This document shows positions 34,671 through 43,163 of a DNA stretch of 64,000 nucleotides, piece after piece. This DNA comes from Tessaracoccus rhinocerotis. Its GTDB lineage: Bacteria; Actinomycetota; Actinomycetes; Propionibacteriales; Propionibacteriaceae. The translations under genes and the position numbers were made by a program. Position 1 is the stretch's first letter; every line of letters starts with the position of its first letter. The notes beneath the pieces were generated by a model. That model worked only from the letters and a program-made list of their open reading frames with translations, ran no database searches and was not told the DNA's origin. The stretch spans positions 186,001 through 250,000 of the forward strand of contig NZ_VKKG01000003.1 of NCBI RefSeq assembly GCF_007197885.1. Reading direction: 5' to 3'.

Positions 34671-34681
34671 CCCCACCGACG

Positions 34682-34716
34682 CAGGGCCCCGACCTCCTCG
34701 AGAGGTCGGGGCCCTG
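34682..34716 (+). terminator. Strong hairpin terminator
   Basis: CAGGGCCCCGACCTC, a 5-nt loop and GAGGTCGGGGCCCTG form a perfect 15-bp stem 11 bp after the GH43 stop. It separates the glycosidase gene from the dehydrogenase operon. Confidence 0.8.
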
Positions 34717-34767
34717 TGCGTGTCGGCGGCCAGCGGCGGAAACGCGGGGCGAAGCTGGAATCTGAAT

Positions 34768-34795
34768 CTACGGTTGCGTAAGCTACGGGACCGTA
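34768..34795 (+). promoter_or_regulatory. Two palindromic operator sites before the 2-oxoacid dehydrogenase operon
   Basis: TACG-GTTG-CGTA (34769-34780) and TACGG-GA-CCGTA (34784-34795) are adjacent inverted repeats, centres 15 bp apart, ending 23 bp before the GTG at 34819. The 13-mer CTACGGTTGCGTA (34768-34780) recurs exactly, in reverse complement, before the reductase/desaturase operon (38457-38469). The form suits a TetR-family regulator; no such gene is in the window. Confidence 0.6.
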
Positions 34796-34818
34796 ACCCA
34801 ATCGGAAGGGGACACCCC

Positions 34819-35916
34819 GTGCGCGGACAGAGCGACCAGATGGTCCAGTTGCTGACTCCCGAGGGTCGACGTGTCACGAACGACGAGTTCGAGTGGCGCG
34901 GCACCGACGACGACCTCGTCGGGCGGCTGCGTGACATGACGCTGACCAGGCGGTTCGACAACGAGGCCACTGCGCTGCAGCGCAAGGGCGAACTCGGGGT
35001 CTGGCCACCGTCGCTGGGCCAGGAGGCCGCGCAGGTGGGCTCGGCCCGGGCCCTTGCACCGAAGGACACGGTCTTCCCGAGCTACCGCGAGCACGGCGTC
35101 GCCCTCTGCCTCGAGGTGCCCCTGAAGCAGTTGATCGCCCTGTTTCGCGGCACCGACGCCGGCGACTGGGAGATGCTCGACCGCTTCCGCAACTACCAGA
35201 TCATCATCGGTGCACAGACGCTGCACGCGACCGGTTACGCAATGGGGCTGCAGTTCGACGGGCTCGTCGGCAACCCGGACCCAGCCGACAACGCGGCCGT
35301 GATCGCCTACCACGGCGACGGCGCCTCCTCGCAGGGCGATGTCAACGAGTCCTTCATCTTCTCCGCCAGCTACAACGCCCCGGTCGTGTTCTTCTGCCAG
35401 AACAACCAGTGGGCCATCTCGGAACCGATGACGCTGCAGTCCCGGATCCCGCTGTTCGAACGGGCCCGCGGCTTCGGCTTCCCGGGCGTGCAGGTCGACG
35501 GCAACGACGTGCTGGCCGTGCAGGCCGTCACGGAGTGGGCCCTCGAGCGGGCCCGCAACGGTGAGGGGCCGACCTTCATCGAGGCCTTCACCTACCGCAT
35601 GGGCGCCCACACCACCGCCGACGACCCGACGAAGTACCGTCGCGACGAGGAGACCCAGGAGTGGGCCGGGCGGGACCCGATCAAGCGCCTCACCGCATAC
35701 TTGCGTGAGCAGGGCGCCATCGACGACGCACACCTGGCCCGCCTCGAGGAGGAGTCCAAAGACTTCGGCTCCGAGATCCGCTCGTGGGTGGACCAGCTGA
35801 GGGTGCGGACCATGGACGAGCTGTTCGACAACGTCTACGCGGACAACACCGTGGAGCTCGAGGCCCAGCGCCGCGAGTACGCGGAGTACAACGCCGGATT
35901 CGAGGAGGCGCTGTGA
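34819..35916 (+). CDS. Branched-chain 2-oxoacid (or pyruvate) dehydrogenase E1 alpha subunit
   Basis: A 365-residue thiamine-diphosphate enzyme subunit that decarboxylates 2-oxoacids. The ThDP motif runs from GDG (166-168) to NN (195-196), followed by SRIPLFERARGFGFPG, the phosphorylation-loop equivalent. It resembles mycobacterial E1-alpha of the BCKDH complex. The GTG start at 34819 has GGAAGGGG 7 nt upstream. The E1-beta gene overlaps its stop by 4 bp. The complex would supply branched-chain acyl-CoA primers for iso/anteiso fatty acids. Confidence 0.88.
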   Translation: MRGQSDQMVQLLTPEGRRVTNDEFEWRGTDDDLVGRLRDMTLTRRFDNEATALQRKGELGVWPPSLGQEAAQVGSARALAPKDTVFPSYREHGVALCLEVPLKQLIALFRGTDAGDWEMLDRFRNYQIIIGAQTLHATGYAMGLQFDGLVGNPDPADNAAVIAYHGDGASSQGDVNESFIFSASYNAPVVFFCQNNQWAISEPMTLQSRIPLFERARGFGFPGVQVDGNDVLAVQAVTEWALERARNGEGPTFIEAFTYRMGAHTTADDPTKYRRDEETQEWAGRDPIKRLTAYLREQGAIDDAHLARLEEESKDFGSEIRSWVDQLRVRTMDELFDNVYADNTVELEAQRREYAEYNAGFEEAL

Positions 35917-36890
35917 GTGAGACCCTGACCCTGGCGAAGGCCCTCAACCGCGGCCTGCGGCGCTCGCTGCAGGCGGACCCGAAGGTCCTGCTGGCCGGTG
36001 AGGACATCGGCAAGCTCGGTGGCGTGTTCCGGATCACCGAGGGCCTGCAGGCCGAGTTCGGCGAGAACCGGGTGATCGACTCGCCGCTGGCCGAGTCCGG
36101 CATCGTCGGCACCGCCGTCGGCCTGGCGATGCGCGGCTACCGGCCCGTGGTGGAGATCCAGTTCGACGGCTTCGTGTTCCCGGCGTTCGACCAGATCGTC
36201 ACGCAGGTGTCCAAGATGCACGCCCGCACGGCCGGCCGCGTACCGATGCCGATCGTGATCCGCATCCCCTACGGAGGCGCGATCGGCTCGATCGAGCACC
36301 ACGGCGAGTCGCCAGAGAGCTACTTCGTGCACACCCCTGGCATCAAGGTGGTGGCCTGCTCCAACCCGAACGACGCGTACTGGATGATCCAGCAGGCCAT
36401 CTCCTCCGACGACCCGGTGGTCTTCCTCGAGCCGAAGCGCCGCTACCACGCCAAGGACCAGGTGAACTTCTCCGCGCGGCCGCAGCCGATGCACCAGGCC
36501 GACATCATCCGCCACGGCACCGACGCCACCCTGCTCACCTACGGCTCGATGGTCAGGACCTGCCTCGACGCGGCCGCGCTCGCCGCGGAGGAGGGGACCT
36601 CCCTCGAGGTGGTGGACCTGCGCACCCTCAGCCCCATCGACTGGGTGACCATCACCGCGTCGGTGCGGCGCACCCGCCGCGCCGTCGTCGTGCACGAGGC
36701 CCAGCGCACACTTGGCCTCGGCGCCGAGATCGCCGCAAGATTGCACGAGGACCTCTTCTACGTGATGGAATCTCCCGTGAAGCGGGTCACCGCCTACGAC
36801 ATGCCCTACCCGCACTCGAAGGTGGAGGACGAGTTCCTCCCCTCCGTGGACCGAATCCTGGACGCCGTCGACGCGTCCCTCGCCTACTAG
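35913..36890 (+). CDS. Branched-chain 2-oxoacid (or pyruvate) dehydrogenase E1 beta subunit
   Basis: A 325-residue transketolase-like beta subunit. LLAGEDIGKLGGVFRIT near the N-terminus, EIQFDGFVFPAFDQIV, and the C-terminal transketolase domain with VVDLRTLSPIDW are typical. GTG 35913 overlaps the alpha stop (GTGA), giving coupled translation and the 1:1 ratio needed for the alpha2-beta2 E1. Confidence 0.88.
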   Translation: MSETLTLAKALNRGLRRSLQADPKVLLAGEDIGKLGGVFRITEGLQAEFGENRVIDSPLAESGIVGTAVGLAMRGYRPVVEIQFDGFVFPAFDQIVTQVSKMHARTAGRVPMPIVIRIPYGGAIGSIEHHGESPESYFVHTPGIKVVACSNPNDAYWMIQQAISSDDPVVFLEPKRRYHAKDQVNFSARPQPMHQADIIRHGTDATLLTYGSMVRTCLDAAALAAEEGTSLEVVDLRTLSPIDWVTITASVRRTRRAVVVHEAQRTLGLGAEIAARLHEDLFYVMESPVKRVTAYDMPYPHSKVEDEFLPSVDRILDAVDASLAY

Positions 36891-36899
36891 GAGCCTGTG

Positions 36900-38417
36900 A
36901 TGCTGCGAAAGTTCCTGCTGCCGGACCCGGGCGAGGGCCTCGTCGAGGCCGAGATCGTCGCCTGGCGGGTCGCCGAGGGCGACATCGTCGAGGTCAACGA
37001 CGTGCTCGTGGAGATCGAGACGTCAAAGTCGCTGGTGGAGCTGCCCTCGCCGTGGGCGGGCACCATCAAGTCCCTGCTGGTGGCCGAGGGCACCACCGTC
37101 GAGGTGGGCGCCGCGATCATCGAGCTGGACGACGGTGTCGCAGAGAGCGTCGAGACAGAGGCCCCAGCGCCCAACCTGGTGGGGACCGGTCCCTCGGAGG
37201 CGCCGCGCTCGCGCCGTCGCGGGCGCCGTCGCGAAGAGCCGTCCGAGGTCAGCCAGGCCATCAGCGACTCCTACGAGCCCCACGAGCCCGGCCGCCGCCC
37301 GGACGAGGTGCACCCGGCCGGGGAGGTGCACGCCCAGCCCGTCGGGGACCCGCTCCCCACCGCGGGCAAGGCCCCCACCGAGTCCACGCTGGTGCTCGCC
37401 TCCGACCCGACGGCGGTGCGCGCCAAGCCCCCGATCCGCAAGTACGCCAAGGACCTCGGCGTCGACCTCGGCACCGTGGTCGGCTCCGGGCCGGACGGCA
37501 CCATCACGCGCGCCGACGTCGAGGCCGCAGTCGCGTTCCAGCGCCTGGCCGACGAGCCGCGCCAGGGCCGGATCGTCAACGACCACTCCACCTTCCAGCG
37601 CGAGTCCCGGCAGGACACGTTCCCGCCCGGTGGCGGCTACGGCCCCTTCGGCGCCGGTTCCGGGTTCGGGGCCGGTGGCGGTGCCCAGTCGGACCCGTTC
37701 AACGGGCGGCAGGAGCGTCGCGTCCCGATCCGCGGCGTGCGGAAGGCGACCGCGGAGAACCTGGTGCGCTCGGTCAACACGCACGTGCACGTCACCGAGT
37801 GGATCACCATCGACGTCACGCCGACGATGGACTTCGTCGAGAAGCTGAAGAACCGGCGCGAGTTCACCGGACTGCGGATCTCGCCGCTGCTGGTCTACGC
37901 CAAGGCCATCTGCCTGGCGCTGGCCCGCAACCCGGACCTGAACACGTCCTGGGACGAGGAGAACCAGGAGATCGTCTACCACCCCGGCGTGAACCTGGGC
38001 GTCGCCGCGGCCACCCCTCGCGGTCTGATGGTGCCGAACATCAAGAACGCCGACCAGTTGAGCCTGATCGAGTTGTGCCGAGCGATCAACCAGCTCGTGG
38101 CGGTCTCCCGGGAGGGCAAGCTGCAGCCCGGTGACTACACCGGCGGCACGTTCACCATCACCAACGTCGGGGTCTTCGGCGTCGACGCGGGCACGCCCAT
38201 CATCAACGGCAACGAGTCCGCGATCTTCTGCATGGGCGCCATCCAGCGGCGCCCGTGGGTGGTGGAGACCAACGGGGTCGAGGAGGTGGTCCCGCGCTCG
38301 GTGACCACGCTCGCGATCGCCTTCGACCACCGCATCATCGACGGGGAGCAGGGCTCGCAGTTCCTGCACGACGTCGCCGAGATCCTCGCCGAGCCGGCAC
38401 TCGCACTGCTGTTCTGA
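36900..38417 (+). CDS. Dihydrolipoamide acyltransferase E2 component
   Basis: A 505-residue E2. The lipoyl domain (1-77) has ETSKS with lipoylated Lys43. A Pro/Arg/Glu-rich linker leads to the E3-binding domain (~178-215; PPIRKYAKDLGVDLG). The catalytic acyltransferase domain follows, ending in AFDHRIIDGEQGS with catalytic His and Asp. ATG 36900 is preferred over GTG 36897 because AGGAG then stands 6 nt upstream. No E3 (dihydrolipoamide dehydrogenase) gene is next to it, so a shared E3 elsewhere must serve. Confidence 0.9.
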   Translation: MLRKFLLPDPGEGLVEAEIVAWRVAEGDIVEVNDVLVEIETSKSLVELPSPWAGTIKSLLVAEGTTVEVGAAIIELDDGVAESVETEAPAPNLVGTGPSEAPRSRRRGRRREEPSEVSQAISDSYEPHEPGRRPDEVHPAGEVHAQPVGDPLPTAGKAPTESTLVLASDPTAVRAKPPIRKYAKDLGVDLGTVVGSGPDGTITRADVEAAVAFQRLADEPRQGRIVNDHSTFQRESRQDTFPPGGGYGPFGAGSGFGAGGGAQSDPFNGRQERRVPIRGVRKATAENLVRSVNTHVHVTEWITIDVTPTMDFVEKLKNRREFTGLRISPLLVYAKAICLALARNPDLNTSWDEENQEIVYHPGVNLGVAAATPRGLMVPNIKNADQLSLIELCRAINQLVAVSREGKLQPGDYTGGTFTITNVGVFGVDAGTPIINGNESAIFCMGAIQRRPWVVETNGVEEVVPRSVTTLAIAFDHRIIDGEQGSQFLHDVAEILAEPALALLF

Positions 38418-38452
38418 GCGCCACTGGATGGACAGATTCCCGCCATTCCTTG

Positions 38453-38472
38453 AACCTACGCAACCGTAGGTT
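38453..38472 (+). promoter_or_regulatory. Perfect 8-bp inverted repeat operator before the reductase/desaturase operon
   Basis: AACCTACG (38453-38460), CAAC and CGTAGGTT (38465-38472) form an exact inverted repeat ending 12 bp before the GTG at 38485. Its core TACGCAACCGTA is the reverse complement of 34769-34780. TAGGTT inside it could be the -10, so a bound repressor would block the promoter. Confidence 0.65.
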
Positions 38473-38484
38473 ACGCTTGAGGAA

Positions 38485-39612
38485 GTGGACACCTCAGAGC
38501 GGACCAAGCCCGACTCCCGTGGTTTCGGCGGGTTCGCCCGCAGGACCGCCGGGATGGTGGGGCAGAGCGCTCGCAAGCTGGCCGAAGCCATGGCCACGCC
38601 GCTGCTGCCCGAGGACTTCCTCGGTCTGATCGACCCGATGCGCTTCGGCGCGGACCTGCGTGGCAGGGTCGTCGACGTGCGGCGCGAGACGCCCAGCGCC
38701 ACCAGCTTGGTGATCCGCCCCGGGCGGGGCTGGCGCCGGCCCACGCCCGGCCAGTACATCCGCGTCGGCTTCGAGGTCAACGGTGTCCGCCTGTGGCGTG
38801 CCTACTCGCTGACCGGTCCGGTCGACGCGGACACCGTCTCCATCACGGTCCGGGCCATCCCCGACGGCAAGGTCAGCAACCACGTACTGAACCGGGTCCG
38901 GCCCGGCCAACTGGTCTACCTCGACCAGGCCGCCGGCGACTTCGTGCTGCCCGACCCGGCACCCGAGCGCCTCCTGTTCCTCACCGCGGGCAGCGGTATC
39001 ACCCCCGTGATGGGCATCCTGCGCAACCACTCCCGCGCCACGGCGGACATCGTCGTGGTCCACTCCGCACCCACCGCCGAGGAGATGCTGTTCCGCGAGG
39101 AGCTGCGCCACCTGGGCGAGACCGGCAGGATCCGCTTCCTGGAGCGCATCACCGGCCGCGACGCCGGCGAGGTCCGGCTGCCTGCCCACCGGATCGGCGA
39201 CGTCGTGCCGGACTGGCAGGAGCGCCACACCTGGGCCTGCGGCCCGACCGGGCTACTCGACGAGGCGGACGCCCACTGGGAGGCCAACGGCATCGCCGAG
39301 CGCCTCCACACCGAACGCTTCCGACCGCGGGTGACCGCCGTCGGTGACGGGGGAGAGATCGACTTCTCCGCCTCCGGAACCCTGGTGACCGCGGACGCGG
39401 GCACCACCATCCTCGACGCCGGCGAGCAAGCCGGCGTCCTGATGCCGTCGGGATGCCGTATGGGCATCTGCTTCAACTGCGTGGCCCCCCTGCGCGAGGG
39501 AAGCGTGCGTGACCTGCGCACCGGCGAACTCACCACCGCTGTACCCGAGGACCCAGTCCTCGTGCAGACATGTGTGTCGGCGGCCGCCGGCCCATGCCAG
39601 ATCGTCCTGTGA
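38485..39612 (+). CDS. Flavin oxidoreductase with C-terminal [2Fe-2S] domain, desaturase electron donor
   Basis: A 375-residue FNR-family protein. The FAD-binding segment RAYSLTGP (~112-119), the NAD(P) motif FLTAGSGITPVMGIL and the C-terminal plant-type ferredoxin domain with CRMGICFNC and a later Cys (QTC) are visible. It resembles mycobacterial Rv3230c, which passes electrons to the DesA3 stearoyl-CoA desaturase, and the desaturase gene follows by 11 bp. The GTG start at 38485 has GAGGA unusually close upstream; the transcript may be nearly leaderless. An internal ATG at 38557 is a less likely start. Confidence 0.87.
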   Translation: MDTSERTKPDSRGFGGFARRTAGMVGQSARKLAEAMATPLLPEDFLGLIDPMRFGADLRGRVVDVRRETPSATSLVIRPGRGWRRPTPGQYIRVGFEVNGVRLWRAYSLTGPVDADTVSITVRAIPDGKVSNHVLNRVRPGQLVYLDQAAGDFVLPDPAPERLLFLTAGSGITPVMGILRNHSRATADIVVVHSAPTAEEMLFREELRHLGETGRIRFLERITGRDAGEVRLPAHRIGDVVPDWQERHTWACGPTGLLDEADAHWEANGIAERLHTERFRPRVTAVGDGGEIDFSASGTLVTADAGTTILDAGEQAGVLMPSGCRMGICFNCVAPLREGSVRDLRTGELTTAVPEDPVLVQTCVSAAAGPCQIVL

Positions 39613-39623
39613 GGCCCACCACC

Positions 39624-40961
39624 ATGACCACCACACTCGAATCCCCCACCGGCGTCGACGTCGACGCCCCCGCAGACACCGTCGTCGCACGTCCCAACCG
39701 CATCACCGGTTCCCGTGCCGCCGAGCAGCCCGCCACCTGGGCCTCGGGCAAGGCGAACCCCATCGCCCACCTCAGCCCCGACGACATCGAGGCCATCGGC
39801 AAGGAACTCGACGCCCTGCGCGACGAGGTGATCGCCTCCCGCGGCGAGTCCGACGCCAAGTACATCCGTCGCGTCATCACCGTGCAGCGCAGCATCGAGC
39901 TCGTCTCCCGGGCCATCCTGCTGTTCAGCAAGTTCCCGCCTGCGTTCTTCGTCGGGACCGCCGGCCTCACCGTGGCGAAGATCCTCGAGAACACCGAGAT
40001 CGGGCACAACATCCTCCACGGCCAGTGGGACTGGATGAGGGACCCGAAGATCCACTCCACCAAGTGGGAGTGGGACTTCGCCTCCCCGGCGGAGCAGTGG
40101 AAGAAGTCCCACAACGTCGGCCACCACACGTTCACGAACGTGATCGGCATGGACAACGACCTCGGCTACAACATCCTGCGCGTCGACCCGGACCAGGAGT
40201 GGAAACTCGGTTTCCTGTTCCAGCCGGTGACGAACCTGCTGAACGCGCTCTTCTTCGAGTACGGGATCGCCGCCTACGACCTGGACATCAAGGGCTGGAA
40301 GGAGGGCACGAAGTCCGACAAGGAGTTCCGCGCCGACCTGCGCAAGGTGTTCAAGAAGATCCGAACGCAGATGACCAAGGACTACCTGGTCCACCCGCTG
40401 CTGTCCGGCCCGTCCTTCCTGTCGACGCTGCTGGCCAACGCCATCGCCAACACCGTCCGCAACGTCTGGACGCACAGCGTCATCTTCTGCGGGCACTTCC
40501 CCGAGGGCGTCGAGACCTTCGAGACCGATTCCATCGACGACGAGACCCGCGGCGAGTGGTACCTGCGCCAGATGCTCGGCTCGGCCAACATCTCCGGCAG
40601 CCGTGCGATGCACATCATGACCGGGAACCTCTCGCACCAGATCGAGCACCACCTGTTCCCCGACCTCCCCAGCAACCGGTACGCGCAGATCGCCCCGCGC
40701 ATCCGTGCACTCATGGAGCGACACAACCTCACCTACGTGACCGGCCCGCTGCCGAAGCAGGTGGCGTCCGCCTGGGGCAAGGTGTTCAAGTACGCCGTCC
40801 CCAACAAGCAGCCGGGCCATTCCCGCGTCGCGGAGGTCGGCGGCGCCGTGCGTGCGGCAGCCGTCGATGCCGCCCGCGGAGTCGGCAAGGTGGCGCGCAA
40901 CGTCGGCGTCCGACTCCGGAGATCCTCTCGCCCCAACCGGTTCGCGCAGGTGACCGCCTGA
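39624..40961 (+). CDS. Membrane acyl-CoA fatty acid desaturase (DesA3-like)
   Basis: A 445-residue diiron desaturase. The three His boxes are HNILH (128-132), HNVGHH (163-168) and HQIEHH (~345), spaced as in stearoyl-CoA/linoleoyl desaturases. Hydrophobic segments flank them. It should introduce a double bond into acyl chains using electrons from the upstream reductase. ATG 39624 has GAGG 9 nt upstream. The Arg/Ala-rich C-terminal tail is longer than in many homologues. Confidence 0.9.
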   Translation: MTTTLESPTGVDVDAPADTVVARPNRITGSRAAEQPATWASGKANPIAHLSPDDIEAIGKELDALRDEVIASRGESDAKYIRRVITVQRSIELVSRAILLFSKFPPAFFVGTAGLTVAKILENTEIGHNILHGQWDWMRDPKIHSTKWEWDFASPAEQWKKSHNVGHHTFTNVIGMDNDLGYNILRVDPDQEWKLGFLFQPVTNLLNALFFEYGIAAYDLDIKGWKEGTKSDKEFRADLRKVFKKIRTQMTKDYLVHPLLSGPSFLSTLLANAIANTVRNVWTHSVIFCGHFPEGVETFETDSIDDETRGEWYLRQMLGSANISGSRAMHIMTGNLSHQIEHHLFPDLPSNRYAQIAPRIRALMERHNLTYVTGPLPKQVASAWGKVFKYAVPNKQPGHSRVAEVGGAVRAAAVDAARGVGKVARNVGVRLRRSSRPNRFAQVTA

Positions 40962-41063
40962 GGGTGGCGGAGCCGGTCCGCTGATTCCGAGACCCGGAAC
41001 CCTATCCGAGGTCACCTTGAAACAGTTCAGAAAGCGTTCCGGGTCGCAGAATCAGCGGGATGA

Positions 41064-41099
41064 CGAAGGGACCGCAGCCAGGTGGCTGCGGTCCCTTCG
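41064..41099. terminator. Perfect 16-bp hairpin terminator between convergent genes
   Basis: CGAAGGGACCGCAGCC, loop AGGT and GGCTGCGGTCCCTTCG; it lies between the desaturase stop (+) and the DUF4282 gene stop (-) and probably works in both directions. Confidence 0.85.
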
Positions 41100-41114
41100 T
41101 TCGTTCGGGGGGCG

Positions 41115-41960
41115 TCAGACGCCCGAGGGGTCCTTGTCGTCGTCTGCCCTGTCGGCGAGCTTCACGACGGCGCTGGCGCCCTCGATCAGCACCCGCACGA
41201 GCAGGATCCCGAGGAAGGTACGAGCAAGGCCACCGACAACGACCTGCAGGACGGTGGACGTGCTGACCCCCCCGTACTCCGCCCCCATGGTGAGGACAGA
41301 TACCAGGTCAAAGACCCACCAGACGGCGAAGCAGACCACGGCGACCAGGAAGATGGTGCCGCCGGCCTTCGGCAGTGCGAACTTCTTGAAGGAGAAGTCG
41401 AAGACGTTGGCGAAGGCGTTGCCGCCACCGGTGCGCTGCGCGGGCCACTGCTGCTGGCCCGGCTGGCCGCCGTAGGCGGGGGCACCCTGGAAGCCGCCCT
41501 GCTGGTTCCAACCCTGCTGCTGCTGGGCGTTCCAATCCTGGGCGGGCGGCTGCTGGTTCCAGTCGGCGCCGCCCTGGGGCTGCTGCTGGTTCCAGTCGGC
41601 GCTGCCCTGTGGCTGCGCGTTCCAGTCCTGGGCCGGCTGCTGCTGGTTCCAGTCCTGGGCGCTCGTCTGCGGCTGTGGGTTCCAGTCGGTCCCGCCCTGC
41701 GGCTGGGCGTTCCACTCCTGGGCCGGCGGCTGCTGGGCGCCGGTGTTCCAGTCCTGCTGGGAAGCGGCCGGGTTCCACTCCTGCGCGCTGCCCTGGGGCT
41801 GGGCGCCGGGATTCCAGTCGGCCGTCTGGTCCTGGGCGGCGTTCCAGTCGGTCGCGCTCCCCTGTGGCTGCTCGCCGGAGTTCCAGTCCTGGTTCCCCTG
41901 GGGCTGCCACTGGCCGTCGGCCTGGCCGTTGTTCCACTGATTGTTCGACATGCGCGACAT
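41115..41960 (-). CDS. DUF4282 membrane protein with Trp-Asn-Gln repeat N-terminus
   Basis: A 281-residue protein. Residues ~5-165 are low-complexity: fourteen WN dipeptides, mostly in DWN or EWN contexts, spaced by Gln/Pro/Gly/Ala-rich runs such as QPQGSADWNQQQ. Residues ~185-270 match DUF4282: FDFSFKKFALP, a first helix (IFLVAVVCFAVWWVFDLV), and a second helix (VVVGGLARTFLGILLVRVLIE) followed by an acidic tail. The start may be the ATG at 41960, with GGTGG 4 nt upstream, or at 41951. The repeat region is likely cytoplasmic and disordered. Function is unknown. Confidence 0.8.
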   Translation of the reverse strand: MSRMSNNQWNNGQADGQWQPQGNQDWNSGEQPQGSATDWNAAQDQTADWNPGAQPQGSAQEWNPAASQQDWNTGAQQPPAQEWNAQPQGGTDWNPQPQTSAQDWNQQQPAQDWNAQPQGSADWNQQQPQGGADWNQQPPAQDWNAQQQQGWNQQGGFQGAPAYGGQPGQQQWPAQRTGGGNAFANVFDFSFKKFALPKAGGTIFLVAVVCFAVWWVFDLVSVLTMGAEYGGVSTSTVLQVVVGGLARTFLGILLVRVLIEGASAVVKLADRADDDKDPSGV

Positions 41961-42035
41961 TCTGCCACCCGTCCGGACCACGCCCGCGACGTTCCTGCGT
42001 TTGGTGCGGGGCGGTTCGCACGCGAAGATGAGTGG

Positions 42036-43157
42036 GTGTCGAGCGCATCTGAGCTGAGGGTCGACCTCGGTGCCATCAACGAGAACCTCCGGATCGCGGG
42101 CGAGCGGGCGGCAGGCCGCGCCGTGCTGGCGGCGGTCAAGGCCGACGCCTACGGGCACGGCCTGGTGGAGGTCTCCCGCAGCATCCAGGAGGCCGGAACG
42201 GCCCAGTGGCTGGGGGTCGCGCTCGTCTCCGAGGGCCGGCAACTTCGCGCCGCCGGGATCACCCTGCCGGTGCTCAAGTTCACCCTGACATGCCCCGACG
42301 AACTCGCCGACGCCCTCGAGGCGCAGTTGGTGCTCACCGTCGCCGACCAGCCCGGCATCGACGCGGTCGCCGCGGCCGCGGCGTCGGCAGGGCTCGTTGC
42401 CCCGGTGCACCTCAAGGTGGACACCGGGATGCGCCGCATCGGCGCGGAGCCCGGCGACGCCGTCGCCCTGGCACGCCGCGTCGCCGAGAACGAGCACCTG
42501 GCGCTGGACGGCCTCTACACCCACCTTCCCGTGAGCGACGTGCCCGACGGCGTCGACTTCACCCGTGACCAGTTGGCGCTCTTCGAGTCCGTCGCGGCCG
42601 ACGTGCGGGCCGCGGTCGGTCCCGTCCCGTGGGTGCACGCGGCCAACTCGGGGGCGGTCCTCGGGCACGACCTCGGCTCCACCAACCTGGTGCGGCCCGG
42701 GATCATGGTCTACGGCTCCTACCCCGACCCGGAGACGCCGCACACCCGCGAGCTACGGCCGGTGGAGCGCTGGACCGCACGGGTGGCGTTCGTGAAGCAG
42801 GTCCGGGCGGGGGAGAGCGTCGGCTACGGCCGCACCTGGACCGCGCCCCGCGACACGTGGGTGGCCACCGTCGGCATCGGCTACGGCGACGGCTACTCCC
42901 GTCTGCTGTCCAACAGGGGCCGGATGCTCGTGGGTGGACGCTCGTACCCGGTGGTCGGCCGCGTCTGCATGGACCAGACGATGCTTGACCTGGGCCCAGA
43001 CTCTGGCGGCGTCTCTGCGGGCGACGAGGCCGTGCTGGTGGGGCGCGACGGCGGCGAGGAGATCCGGACGGCCGAGATTGCAGAACTCATGGGGACCATC
43101 CCCTACGAGGTCACCTGCCTGGTGACCTCGAGGGTCCCGCGCCGCTACGTGGGCTGA
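42036..43157 (+). CDS. alr: Alanine racemase
   Basis: A 373-residue PLP enzyme interconverting L- and D-alanine for peptidoglycan. The PLP lysine is K35 in VLAAVKADAYGHG; the C-terminal domain has VGYGRTW with the catalytic Tyr, and RVCMDQTMLDLG near the substrate site. GTG 42036 was chosen because the family begins there; GAAGAT lies 6 nt upstream as a possible -10 for a leaderless transcript. The frame is open far upstream, but that part is antisense to the DUF4282 gene. Confidence 0.92.
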   Translation: MSSASELRVDLGAINENLRIAGERAAGRAVLAAVKADAYGHGLVEVSRSIQEAGTAQWLGVALVSEGRQLRAAGITLPVLKFTLTCPDELADALEAQLVLTVADQPGIDAVAAAAASAGLVAPVHLKVDTGMRRIGAEPGDAVALARRVAENEHLALDGLYTHLPVSDVPDGVDFTRDQLALFESVAADVRAAVGPVPWVHAANSGAVLGHDLGSTNLVRPGIMVYGSYPDPETPHTRELRPVERWTARVAFVKQVRAGESVGYGRTWTAPRDTWVATVGIGYGDGYSRLLSNRGRMLVGGRSYPVVGRVCMDQTMLDLGPDSGGVSAGDEAVLVGRDGGEEIRTAEIAELMGTIPYEVTCLVTSRVPRRYVG

Positions 43158-43163
43158 GCCGGC

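Noticed and set aside
31035-35069. A very long open frame (over 1,300 codons) on the minus strand opposite the GH43 genes
   Set aside because: Its translation is biased to Val, Arg, Gly, His and Asp without domains and lies antisense to a well-supported glycosidase. Long antisense frames are expected at this GC content.
41082-42035. A 5' extension of alanine racemase by about 318 codons
   Set aside because: The frame is open but lies antisense to the DUF4282 gene and encodes Leu/Val/Gly-rich low-complexity sequence; the family begins at GTG 42036.
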